Part shown: in pieces, positions 49,301 to 57,464 of the stretch | Layout of the letters: each line of letters begins with the position of its first letter | How positions within the stretch are numbered: position 1 is the first letter of the stretch | Assembly (NCBI RefSeq): GCF_029227915.1 | Contig: NC_079887.1 | Coordinates: forward strand, 22,195,650-22,259,649 | Direction: 5' to 3' | Source: Hydractinia symbiolongicarpus | Lineage: Eukaryota; Cnidaria; Hydrozoa; Anthoathecata; Hydractiniidae | Length of the DNA stretch: 64,000 nt | Notes under the pieces: model-generated | What the model was told of the DNA's origin: nothing | Database searches by the model: none | Seen by the model: the letters and a program-made list of their open reading frames with translations, nothing else | Translations under genes and position numbers: made by a program

Positions 49301-52300
49301 GATTACAGTGGAAGTCACATTCTCTTATGTTGAACCTTTGTATGTTCAGATATTCGATTAGGTGTCTAGATAATCTATGCTTATATAACTTTTTTTAGAC
49401 AAAACACAGTTGTTAATAAGAACTAAGCTTGAAGATTTATCCTTACAGAAGTTCTATTTATTATTCGGTATGTAGCGTGGTGATCACTTGTATCTACTAA
49501 ACTAACGAAAACAGTTTATTTATAAATTCTTCTTTTTTATGTATAGGCATTTCAAGTGTAAAGTCAGCTCCGATCAAAGCTTTTCTTAGTAATAAAAATC
49601 GCTCAAGGACGTTTAATTCGAAATCAAAAGATGGCGACAACACAATCTCGTTGTATTCGCTCGAAGTTATCACCGATAGTTTGCTGGACGTTCTTGAGGT
49701 AGACTGCTTGTAGATCTGTTAACGATTTCATAGTTGTTAGAAAGGTTTTTACTTACGTCAATTTTTTATATTCATAGGCTTGCATGAGTGATATTAAAGA
49801 CAAGGTCTTCCTTAAAAGATGGCAAAAACTTTGCTCAGGGTTGGTAGTCTGTATTTTATCACGTATTTTCAAATTCGTTATTACAGGGTGTGTATTTTTT
49901 CCCTTCTCGTTATTGTCCTAGCTCATAACAATTATTTCTTTTAGTTATGCATTCACGTATAACCCGGCCATTCAACCGCGTTGCATTGTGGTTATGGGAT
50001 GTATCTGTAGAGATGTTAGTGAAAAAGATGTTAGTCACGTTTTAGAGGTGTTGGCAAAGGTAAGGTGCATCTTCAAAACTGTGTAAACAAAGTAGAATTA
50101 CATATGTATTCTTTAACTTTATATCGAACTTGTTTTGTCTAGGCTAGTGGCTATTATTTGGACCATAACTTAATGGAATCTTGTATTATGTGTTTGGCAA
50201 AATACCAATCTATGTTACAAAAAGTATGTTATTTTTGTTGTTGTTGTTGATGTCATGTAGTATTGTTCGGTGTTATTGTTAGTATCGTCTCACCCAGCCG
50301 TATTCCGTTATTATTTTTAAAATAATCATATTGTTTTTAGGAATCACGCTTCCACGATGTGCTCTTTTGGGTATCAATTGGCATTCTACAGGTTTAGCGA
50401 TGTTTTATTTTTCTTAGCTACACCTCCTAAGTTGACATCTACCGGCCTTTTGTTATATTTGTTTAACTTCGTTTTAAGATGGGTGAACAAAACTTGTATC
50501 CTGCTGCGTTGTGTTTGTTAGAAGAGAATCTGCGAGTGTGTCATAGTTTTGAGTTGTTCTCTGGCCAGGTATTCTTATTTCTGTTCCTATTTCCTATATC
50601 ATCCTGGGTCAAAATATTTTAAGACAAGATAGATTATTTAGGAGTTCGTTGCTACAAGGTATTGCATAGGTAATTATATCTATATCAGCTTTGCTTAATT
50701 TGAACTCGTCAAAACTGCTTTTGTCTCAACATTTCTTTCCAAGATTGTGTTTTCACCGACTAATTATGAAAAACAAAAAAATGCTTTTCACTGTGTTATG
50801 AAGTGATTTTATTTTCTCTAGGGAATACATGAAAGGATGATGCGACATCGTAACCACACAGCATTTCATTGGATATTTAAACAGCTTGATCATATGACAG
50901 GATTGAATTTTACCATCGATTTCCATTTTGCATTAACTGCATTACTTTTGAAAGGTGACTTTTATTTTGTGTTTCGTTAATCTTCCTTGCATCTTAATAT
51001 CGCTTTACTGCTTCGTTCTTGCATCCTAATATCGCTTCTGTATTTCGTCCTTGCATCTTAATATCGCTTCAGTCCTTCGTCCTTGCATCTTAATATCGCT
51101 TTAATGTTTCATCCTTGCATCTTAATATCGCTTCAGTCTTCCCTCCCTGCATCTTACAGCGAACATAATTTGCATATTACTAGTTCCTTTTAATTAACTG
51201 ATATTTTGAAATTTCTGTCCACAGGTCTTCGTCATCCATCTGCAAAAACAAAATCATCTGCTTTGAGAATATTTAACATGCTGTTAACTATATGTAGCTG
51301 TGCAGAAACATTAGGGTTAGTTTACACATACCATATTTTTATTATATTGGAAACTATATTTTAATTTTAAATCACGTGATGTATATTGTTTCTTTAGCAC
51401 TAAAGAGAACTTTGATGTCAATAAAAACACTGTGGCTTATCTCGCAGGTAAGACTACACATTTTTCTATAAGTGACTTTGTGTTTTATGGTTATTACCTG
51501 CCTGGTTTGAGTTCATAGGCGAACAAGTGGGCAACCGGGCTGTTGTAATATTTTAACTCGTACAAGAAAACACATTTTTTGAGTCGTATAGGAATTCGTA
51601 GGGTTTATGCTTATAGTCAGAGATTAAACCAGGAAACCGCTCCTTGCATATCGGAATATAGAAATGCTCTAACCCTGATGTATTCCCCCAAAAAGTAGTG
51701 AAACTGTTGTATGTTGGATGAGCTAATGACAATGGTGCATAATTCAATTGTTGTCGTAAACGAATTTTTTGTTATAGCTTTAATCCCGGGTAGTGAAGAA
51801 ATACAAGCCAAACTGAACAACCAACAACCAGTGTATAGCCAAACATTAACACTAAAGAGAGCAAAATCAAAGAAGATATATACCACGGATGATAAGAAAA
51901 CATCCCGCAGTCCGTCTGTAATTATAACTGTATCGTCTACAGACACGCCAGATGATTTGGTGCAAGCTAAGAGAAGATATCAGTGGGAATCTGGTCTGTA
52001 TAATTTGTTGTTGGATCCGCAAGTTTTGAATAATGAAAGATCACAAATATTGTTGATCGTGTTGTTGGTGAGTCTACTGTGTGCAACTTCTTTACCAGGT
52101 CCTTTATCTTATTGTACCTTACGGAGATAGCTTTTAGCCTTCTTCGTTGTTTCAAGATGCTTACTCAGTTTAAAGAAGAATGTGGTTAGAAATTGTTGTT
52201 AGAAACAATACATTATAATTACTTTAATGTTAAACTATATAAAACCAGTCAAAACTTTTCTTGTGAAAATACTGTGTTGTAGTTTCGACACATTGTTAAT

Positions 52301-53798
52301 ATCTTCTGCGGTATTTACGCTTGTTTCAACACCGTGTGTATGTCTTTCGAGACATTTTACGGCAGTTTCGATACATTCTTTGTCTTTCGGGACGTTTTGC
52401 GACAAAGGAGAATTTTACCTGTTTTTCTTGACCGCTTATCTTAATTATTTTAGGCCACAATAGTTGATCATACGATGGATGATTTTGAAGCAAAAACATT
52501 ATATGAAGTGTTGGCAGAAGCGAGTATTTTGTACCCAGAGGTGTTTCCAATAGTGTATGTATTGTTGCTAAGTAACACATTGTGACGACATCATTACCGG
52601 AAACAAAAATTACGGAAATAATATCTACTGTATCTTTTTTATGTTTGTTTTTATACCATATTTAATATTTTACGTATCTTGTGATGTATATTCGTGGATT
52701 ATAGTGATGGTTACGGCTGCTAAAACTAACTTTTATTATTTTAAAATCTGGATTTTATAAGTAGCCGTGAAGCAGACCTTTTTAAATTGATTGGTCTGAT
52801 TTATTACAAATGTTTTGGAGATGTAGCGAACTTTTTTTTATTTGTTATTTTAGATTTTCTATATTAAATCGAAAGTTGTCTAATGTTATAAGTCACTCCG
52901 ATGACGCAGATACTCTCAAAGCTGCTCAAACTATCGTGCACTCCACATCTTCCATACCGACGGACAAGCCGGCCCTAAAACTACAATATTTAACTGGTAA
53001 GTTGGACATGTTAATTGCGAAGACCTTGGTACCCATGTGTTCTTAAATCCTTACGAATCTGTTACGAAATAAAACACGTCTTCCCCTTTCAGCGCACCCC
53101 TTATTCTCAAATCCTGAAAAAACTCAAATCCTCAAGAGAGCCCAGTCTCAATTACAAACTGGCGGAAATATTTTCAAAATTTACCTATCCTTTGTACTCA
53201 TCACGCTTTTAAATAAAATATTTCATCTTTAAATGTATTGAAACTGTAGCTTCTATTTTTTCTTGTTTAATGCGTTGTAAACCATCTTAAAATCTATTTA
53301 TTGACAGTTTATCTCTTTGCACAAGCCTAGTACATTTTATATTCTATGGCGTTTCTCTTATAGGTATTGGGTTTCATGGACTTCACTCGTTTCCAGGACC
53401 TTTTGTAGAGGTAATAACGTCTATATATTAAAAGAAGATCTCTTTGTGATATTTCACACGAAACAGAATCTCAATTCCCTTTCCTCTGCTTTTAGTCTTC
53501 CGATCCATCTGTTGCGCCGCAAATGCTGGCTCGATACATCGACGCTGTTTTAAATAAGCACTCCACCACCGTTTTATCAACAGAAGGACGCTCCAGCTCC
53601 GGTCAAATCTTTAAAGCTCCCTCCTCCGTAGATGATGTGGTTATTTGTAGTTCGTCTGCCTCACTGAATGCGATATCTGGTCCAGATCAAACAAATAACT
53701 CTACAGGGAGCATATTCTCTGTGTTCAAACGTGTCGGTTCTTACTCTCCGGCACGGAGGCAACGTAAAAATGAAAATAAGTCAATAAAGGAAAAATGA
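17859..53798 (+). CDS. NF1: Neurofibromin (NF1), complete gene, 69 coding exons, 2629 aa
   Basis: Neurofibromin is a large cytoplasmic GTPase-activating protein that switches off Ras. Sixty-nine exons with GT-AG borders and matching phases sum to 7890 nt, exactly 2630 codons including TGA. Order of parts: helical N-terminal region (about 1-1177), RasGAP (about 1178-1418) with arginine finger R1189 in QTLFRGNTIASK and FLRFINPAI (1299-1307), Sec14/CRAL-TRIO (about 1418-1633), PH-like (about 1634-1728), C-terminal HEAT-like region, and a basic Ser-rich tail. Human neurofibromin is about 2820-2840 aa; the shortfall lies mostly in variable linkers. The start at 17859 (MSFSRDNKPAEW) aligns with the EW motif near the human N-terminus. 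No equivalent of the vertebrate alternative exon 23a is seen. Introns carry many mobile elements. Confidence 0.95.
18860..19125 (-). mobile_element. tRNA-derived SINE in NF1 intron 1
   Basis: On the minus strand a tRNA-like head runs from about 19125 to 19040. It has an A-box-like AGTGGTTATAGCTC (19088-19101) and a perfect B box GGTTCGATTCC (19055-19065), the internal RNA polymerase III promoter. Downstream (lower coordinates) a tRNA-unrelated body continues to about 18860. It is not a functional tRNA: the acceptor stem does not pair. The 3' boundary is uncertain. Confidence 0.65.
22482..22505. repeat. (TTTA)n microsatellite
   Basis: About five perfect TTTA units in NF1 intron 2. Confidence 0.8.
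27577..27718 (-). mobile_element. 5'-truncated LINE tail, antisense in NF1 intron 14
   Basis: The reverse complement matches the 3' end of the LINE at 36775-40253, from the GGCAGGAGGTTATAA region through AACGGACGTTAAGCC to the ATGATG tail. Compared with that copy it lacks about 33 nt (equivalent of 40172-40204, just before CATGGAAAACGG). It is a dead-on-arrival fragment of the same family. Confidence 0.85.
28047..28630 (+). repeat. TGACGTCA-rich dispersed repeat, copy 1 (longest)
   Basis: Starts near aaatccacttaggca and shares blocks with copies at 33538-33830 and 54950-55480. It contains four perfect TGACGTCA palindromes (28278-28285, 28440-28447, 28533-28540, 28620-28627). It also has an internal duplication, gttgaaacgctgat...aatgtatagga and its near repeat about 150 nt later. 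No protein is encoded; the 69-70 codon ORFs in it are fortuitous. It is probably a non-autonomous transposable element. Confidence 0.75.
31557..32384. mobile_element. DNA-transposon-like element of about 830 bp with long terminal inverted repeats, NF1 intron 20
   Basis: The left end, tcgtagag followed by acttggaggaaagaatac and aaggagaaacaac, recurs in inverted orientation at the right end, which finishes ctctacga at 32384. The imperfect inverted repeats span about 100-130 nt each and include a gcgtgaggt(t/g)ct block. No transposase ORF lies between them (longest open stretch 84 codons), so it is non-autonomous. A target-site duplication is not obvious. Confidence 0.75.
32429..35868 (+). CDS. 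NF1: NF1 exons 21-30 (residues 758-1177)
   Basis: Exons: 32429-32508, 32582-32647, 32889-33060, 33345-33484, 34512-34584, 34678-34817, 35020-35133, 35213-35462, 35552-35692, 35785-35868. Strong family blocks are EWSKMTGFLCSLGG, KFRNGLVEYLTDWVL, LKGLPLQPDD, and the highly conserved ANIDSGLMHSISLGYHEDPQ followed by TRATFLEVLTDILKQ. GTEFESLAETVLEDRFERML and ARVLVNIFDS lead into the RasGAP module. All phases join. Confidence 0.95.
33538..33830 (+). repeat. TGACGTCA-type dispersed repeat, copy 2 (internally deleted, decayed)
   Basis: Carries the aaatccacttaggca start, the ttttttgatgaagtcatcaac block and the gttacccaccca...tttccatgttat end found in copies 1 and 3, but lacks the middle. Its TGACGTCA sites are mutated (gaggtca, gaagtca). 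It lies in NF1 intron 24, in the same orientation as the gene. Confidence 0.7.
36341..41980 (+). CDS. NF1: NF1 exons 31-37 (RasGAP domain, residues about 1178-1418)
   Basis: Exons: 36341-36513, 40363-40455, 40712-40754, 40925-41006, 41385-41461, 41655-41752, 41825-41980. The RasGAP domain speeds GTP hydrolysis by Ras. The catalytic arginine finger is R1189 in LFRGNTIASKAMTY (exon 31). The FLRFINPAIVSP signature spans exons 34-35 with R1301, followed by RRGLMLLSKILQNLANHLHF and FTKEAHMEIFNGFLENNF. The key motifs are intact, so GAP activity is expected. A LINE of about 3.5 kb sits in intron 31, between the arginine-finger exon and the rest of the domain. Confidence 0.95.
36775..40253 (+). mobile_element. 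Non-LTR retrotransposon (LINE, RTE-like), nearly full length, in NF1 intron 31
   Basis: It is inserted in the same orientation as NF1, between exon 31 (ends 36513) and exon 32 (starts 40363). It has a 5' region of about 250 bp, one long ORF (37032-40223, broken by one stop), and a short 3' end, GGAAAACGGACGTTAAGCC then (ATG)n at about 40229-40253, in place of a poly(A). The endonuclease, reverse transcriptase and microsatellite-like tail together suggest the RTE group; the clade is inference. A truncated sister fragment lies at 27577-27718. Exact 5' end and target-site duplication could not be fixed. Confidence 0.88.
37032..40223 (+). pseudogene. LINE endonuclease-reverse transcriptase ORF, inactivated
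   Basis: One frame runs from 37032 to 40223, interrupted only by TGA at 39591-39593 (853 codons before, 209 after). Residues 53-292 are an apurinic-type endonuclease: SVNVGT (N57), QEVRW (E84), GGDFNGH (D192, N194), QIDYF (D259), SQHRLL (H286). Residues about 510-785 are reverse transcriptase: FVDLEKAFD holds D652 and D658. The catalytic YADD box reads CADG (741-744), so the second catalytic aspartate is lost. Residues 798-841 form a PHD-like C4HC3 zinc-binding pattern. The C-terminal part (FCYLGDMLGSEGG, YGSETWAV, MRMVRWMC) is typical of this LINE type. With a lost catalytic residue and a stop, the copy is dead. Confidence 0.88.
42202..43791 (+). CDS. NF1: NF1 exons 38-42 (Sec14/CRAL-TRIO region, residues about 1418-1633)
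   Basis: Exons: 42202-42300, 42416-42589, 42917-43040, 43391-43528, 43681-43791. In human neurofibromin this module binds glycerophospholipids and packs against the PH-like domain. Matches include PFEKLVTLLAHLGPPEN, KTGRPVFYYIARRY, LLYHILLTLQPKYGQPWDLVVD followed by FTHTCPENRFK. The region corresponding to the human [20 protein letters not shown] stretch is divergent (AFVILPEMQLKTLNTILFYN). Confidence 0.93.
44304..45154 (+). CDS. NF1: NF1 exons 43-45 (PH-like domain, residues 1634-1728)
   Basis: Exons: 44304-44351, 44428-44529, 45020-45154. The translation VYSASKISTKGTVYIKVGP..., VNDVFYASEIKR and ANSMRHIQSRWRLSQP follows the human order up to the conserved TRWELSQP end. In human the PH-like unit forms one structural block with the Sec14 domain. 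The intron between exons 44 and 45 contains a weak tRNA-like stretch. Confidence 0.92.
44730..44825 (+). mobile_element. Possible degenerate tRNA-derived SINE in NF1 intron 44
   Basis: The words taactgagtggtttgaaag and tatggttctactcacgg, about 30 nt apart, resemble decayed A and B boxes. No stem pairing or full cloverleaf could be drawn. Confidence 0.25.
45645..51447 (+). CDS. NF1: NF1 exons 46-64 (residues 1729-2336, C-terminal HEAT-like region)
   Basis: Exons: 45645-45713, 45785-45902, 46009-46094, 46794-46891, 47026-47116, 47222-47308, 47438-47557, 47902-48019, 48991-49131, 49399-49467, 49547-49698, 49778-49839, 49945-50059, 50143-50223, 50341-50391, 50479-50568, 50822-50954, 51225-51315, 51398-51447. 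Conserved blocks are RPKDVPGTLLNMSLLNLG, LRLAAYNLLCALTATFGLQI, SEKAEVMADTTVTLASAN, ERHLMWDDIAILARYLLMLS, and KFYLLFGISSVKSAPIKAF. Exon 58 (49945-50059) has part of its sequence copied in inverted orientation in intron 53. Confidence 0.93.
46644..46712 (+). repeat. Fragment related to the MITE-like element at 11563-11875
   Basis: Shares ccgccat, then a 21-nt identical core (46665-46685 against 11829-11849), and an altered end acaaaacgcctcttta. It lies in NF1 intron 48; the left end was not found. Confidence 0.5.
47142..47170 (+). repeat. (CTGT)n microsatellite
   Basis: About six CTGT units with one interruption, in NF1 intron 50, 25 nt after the donor site. Confidence 0.85.
48051..48304 (+). 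repeat. 22-bp minisatellite in NF1 intron 53
   Basis: About 11 imperfect copies of a 22-bp unit, consensus near ggaggtactcacacctta plus ctta. A few units are shortened or altered. It begins 32 nt after the exon 53 donor. Confidence 0.9.
48835..48890 (-). repeat. Perfect 56-bp inverted copy of NF1 exon 58 sequence, in intron 53
   Basis: The reverse complement of 48835-48890 is identical over all 56 positions to 49955-50010, inside exon 58 (encoding TYNPAIQPRCIVVMGCIC). The identity stops inside the exon at both ends, so no intron sequence or splice site was copied. The arms are 1064 nt apart. Confidence 0.95.
49955..50010 (+). repeat. NF1: Source arm of the 56-bp inverted repeat (within NF1 exon 58)
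   Basis: Coding sequence, in frame with the conserved NF1 C-terminal region; pairs perfectly with 48835-48890. It is taken as the original because it is conserved coding DNA, while the other arm lies in an intron. Confidence 0.95.
50990..51165 (+). repeat. 32-bp minisatellite in NF1 intron 62
   Basis: About five copies of a 32-bp unit beginning gcatcttaatatcgctt and ending tcgtcctt, with small differences and a degenerate last copy. Confidence 0.9.
51778..53798 (+). CDS. NF1: NF1 exons 65-69 (residues 2336-2629, C-terminal tail)
   Basis: Exons: 51778-52067, 52454-52554, 52854-52996, 53364-53410, 53496-53798 (TGA at 53796). Exon 65 has a basic stretch, LKRAKSKKIYTTDDKK, in the region where human neurofibromin has its nuclear localisation signal; equivalence is inference. 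Exons 66-68 match human blocks (DDFEAKTLYEVLAEASILYP, LQYLTGIGFHGLHSFPGPFV). The last exon is Ser-rich and ends in a basic tail (FKRVGSYSPARRQRKNENK), like the human FKRNSIKKIV end. Confidence 0.9.
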
Positions 53799-53955
53799 AT
53801 GTTGTCTCGGTTCAATCTGTTGTAAAAATTTTCTGGTGGCGGGTAGGGAGGGAAATATTTTTTTATTTTTACATACGATCTATTTTTTTCCATTGTCTAT
53901 TGTTCATATGAGTCTCTGATGAGTGAAATGGTCTTGTTGCTTTTAAAATACTTTG

Positions 53956-53961
53956 AATAAA
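53956..53961 (+). promoter_or_regulatory. NF1: Likely NF1 polyadenylation signal AATAAA
   Basis: The first AATAAA after the NF1 stop, 158 nt downstream. A T/GT-rich stretch follows within about 60 nt. Confidence 0.6.
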
Positions 53962-54024
53962 CGAGGCACATAAAATCATTTTGCCTCGCTTTTAACTCTT
54001 TCCTTCCTTTGTATGTGACTATTA

Positions 54025-54060
54025 GAATGAATGAATGAATGAATGAATGAATAAGTGAAT
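54025..54060 (+). repeat. (GAAT)n microsatellite
   Basis: Six to seven GAAT units, then degenerate gtgaat units. Confidence 0.9.
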
Positions 54061-54949
54061 GAAGTGAATTGTTTGAATGTTTGCATTGAAACTTTTTACA
54101 TAGAATCTCATCGATATAATCTTCGTAATATTTGACATAATATCAACTGGAAAATATGTATATAACATGAATTATCATAAATTAGTATAAATTAGACTTC
54201 TAACAACGAATATGACCATATATGGCAAAATTTAATTGTGAATAGTTGCGTTAAAGACCATATTTTTACACGTGACCTAGAATAGGATTGAGGTTTGATA
54301 ACGTGATCTTTGTTTACGTCACGTGACTTGTATGTATTCTTATATACGATTTTTTTATATTTGTGTGGCATATAATATGAAACAACATCGTTGGATATTT
54401 AAATGAGTTTAACTTGTAATTGTTGTTGCCGCTACAAGAAGTCATCGCGAAATCTTATGTGCACATATCAAAAGAATTTTTCTGCAAAAACTGCTTTTTT
54501 TTCGGTGTTGGTGCGTTTTGTATTTCAAAACTTGATTTCGAAACAGTAGTAACATTTTCATTCAGTAGCCAATTGTAGATGTGCATACAAGCAATGACTA
54601 CTATACCATAGTGGTTCATTTTTCTAATTTCATATGAATTCTTTTATACTGTATTTTGTTAAAGCTTTTTTTAATTTTTAAAGCTCTGTTTACAAGAGTG
54701 TATCTTTTGTATCTCAAGCTATTACACCGTCTTTACACCATACCATTTTCCTACATTTTCCAAATTAACTTTTTTATTATCAGAAGCGTATTTATACTTA
54801 TTTTTAAATTTAAAACATAACTTCATAATTCAACTTGTCGTTTTTATTTCTCCCAAAAAAACCGCTAGTTTTTTTTCTTTCATACGTGATCACTATTTAT
54901 CATCAAGCCACTTTATTTGAACTTCATATTATTATTAATGTTAGTGGAT

Positions 54950-55480
54950 AAGACCCGTAAAAAATCCATTTAGGCAAAAGAATAATGGCAAAAATAGGGT
55001 TTTTTAGGTGTTTTGCTGACGTCAGCAGTGCATACAAAAAAATCTTTTTAACGAAATTTGTTTATCCGTTGCCTGTAATGTGTAGAATTGATCAAGAAGG
55101 CCGATCAAGAAAATGTATAGGATCATGTGATATAATGGGTTTAAAAATTTTGCCAGCAAAGACACAACAGAATAGACAAAAATTTTTTAACAAACTTGAA
55201 TTCCCATTGCCTACATCGTATAGAACTTGAAATGCTGATGAAGAAAGTGTATAGGATCATGCACATTTGACAAACAGTTACAGAGAACCGTTGTTTAAAG
55301 GTTTTTTGATGACGTTTTCAACCCGTCCATTCTGAAACAGAGTCGGGCACCCATGTTTGGAAAACTTACCTAATTTGGTCCCAGGTTGTCCCTAGTTACC
55401 TGCACGGTAAAGGACAACTGACGTCACCACCTCATCTGTAATTTATTTAGTCTCAAAATATATGTGCATTGCAATTTTTC
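54950..55480 (+). repeat. TGACGTCA-rich dispersed repeat, copy 3
   Basis: Same order of blocks as copy 1: aaatccatttaggca start, ttttgctgacgtcagcag, the duplicated aatgtataggatcatg blocks, tttggtcccaggt, and cgtcaccacctc end. Perfect TGACGTCA sites at 55017-55024 and 55419-55426; the site near 55310 is mutated. It lies outside genes, so the family is not restricted to NF1 introns. Confidence 0.75.
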
Positions 55481-56788
55481 GGCAACTTAAAGGAAAAAAA
55501 ACAAATGTCGAAATTTACCCTCACAAGCACGCTGACCCGTGAAGATTAATAAAATTGCTATACATTCATATTACACAAAATTTTATAAAAACAAAAAGTA
55601 TCACTTATTCTCTCAATGAAATCACATATATTTTTATCAGAAATGAAGCTGTTTTAAAATTATGGACCAATTGTGACCATGTAGGTATTCAGGTGCTAAA
55701 AAATACTGCCGTCATGTTCTTCTTGCTTTCTTCGCTTAGTGAGCCAAATTTTGTAGGAAATAGAGTATTTTTAATTTTTTGTAAATTTTTGCTTAAAACA
55801 GTGTCAGTATGTCGTAAAAAATTAGGATTTTGATTTTCAACACGCTTGTTTTCTTTATGATACAAATTTCATCGAAAACGAAGTCTTGGGCCAATTTGAG
55901 CCTAAAATCAGTACTTAAAAAAAACTTCATTGTCTCCATCATACTAAGCATATTTTATTTGTCCCAAATTATGTAGAAAATAAAACAAATTTTTGACCAA
56001 AAACGTTATTAAAGTGACAAAAGCTATGATTTTGACTTCACCTTAATTTTCTGCATCCTTACTTTTGTTAGCCATACTAAATTTGGTACAAGATAGCAGA
56101 GTTCCGGTCAATGAGTCGTGGACAAGAAAAACGGCGCTCCATACAAAATAAACAGTTATATCAAGGAGCTCCTTGGTTATATATGAGAATGAGCTTGAAG
56201 AAAATGGTCGTATAGTGACCGCAGAGGGCTGTTTAAATAAATCCCCTTACTTTGAGACGTGAATTAACATTTCTTTTTATCTAGTTAATCTTTATATCAA
56301 CAAAGAAAGACTTTAGTTTGTGTTTGTTTCACAGAGAAATGATAAATCAAGTGTTAATAAAATTTTATTCGTTGAGCGCCCCGGCTGCGATTTTTTAAAA
56401 AAAATCCCCACAGGAGGATAATCCAGCGGTAGCTAGCGATTTATCATTTTTCATTTATTTTCCCTTTTCCACAGGTCCTAGGAAACTATTCCAGTATCAT
56501 TTGAAAACAAGCAACCTTGATCCCACTGTAGCGAAAAAGAAATCCCTGGAACAAGATTAAAAAACAACATCTATCTCTAAATTTTTACAAAACCAATCTG
56601 ATTCTGATATAAAGTCTGACGCTTTTGGATCTTTCAAAACAAATATGGAGTATCAGTTACCTTGGCACAAAGTTATATGTTCTTACATCTCGTACATTGT
56701 AGATGGAAGAAATTAATTTACAATAAATTAAATCCTTTCAAATTAGAAAGTTTTACGTGACAGTAAAAATAATTATGTAATAACAGAG

Positions 56789-57022
56789 GTGTTTGGAGGA
56801 AATGAAAGAGTTTTAGTGGTGGACGATGAAGAGCCAATACTTAAAGAAATTGAAAAAGAGAAAAAAGAAGATTTTGCAGTTGAGATTACCCCAAGAGATA
56901 GACATTGTATGCCGCACTGTTTTGCCACTCATTTTAGAGAGCCACTTACACATGTTTTAAATCGCTTAGAACAAGGATTCTTCAAAAATATTTCCCTATA
57001 TATAAAGGTTTTTCCGATTTAA
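56789..57022 (+). CDS. Short ORF with an OTU-like cysteine motif, probably a gene or transposon remnant
   Basis: The 77-aa translation is acidic then basic (DDEEPILKEIEKEKKEDF), followed by TPRDRHCMPHCFATHF. The D-x-H-C-M-P/F-H pattern resembles the catalytic D-G-N/H-C-L/M-F/P of OTU cysteine proteases, with the glycine replaced by arginine. An OTU domain is usually more than 100 aa and its histidine end is not found here, so this is at most a fragment. No convincing upstream or downstream exon was found. It may be a chance ORF. Confidence 0.25.
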   Translation: MFGGNERVLVVDDEEPILKEIEKEKKEDFAVEITPRDRHCMPHCFATHFREPLTHVLNRLEQGFFKNISLYIKVFPI

Positions 57023-57464
57023 TAAACGATGAAATTTTTAGTGAAATATATGCTACCTGTTTAATTTCTATACTTTATTTAGGAACAAAAATATAAGCTG
57101 ACCCAGACAAAATTTTCAAAATCCTGTTTAATGTCTTCCTTTTTTGCTGATATCCAGCGTGTTAACTGTTTTAGACTGTTTAGATATTTTTCGACATTTC
57201 GTGACAATTAACACAGAATTACCCCCTAAATTTCGTATTCTTACAACAACTTCCATGTTCTCCGTCGCAGATGTCAACATGGGTTACTCAGTCGTTAATC
57301 CGTCGTTCTGTTTATTAAGTAAGTATTACTTATCAACTGTGACACTCAATTATTTTTATCAATACTATGTAAGCAAAAGAAGCGAAATCTTTTCTTAAAA
57401 ACACAAAGATAGTTTTACCAAACATCCGCTGTCTAAAGAAAGAAGTGGACGGTGGTGTTTTGTT

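Larger units (their letters stand above)
53799..57464. other. Intergenic region between NF1 and the galaxin-like gene
   Basis: Contains the NF1 3' UTR, a (GAAT)n microsatellite (54025-54060), a TGACGTCA repeat (54950-55480), and a 78-codon ORF with an OTU-like motif (56789-57022). The remainder is AT-rich with no supported exon. Confidence 0.6.
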
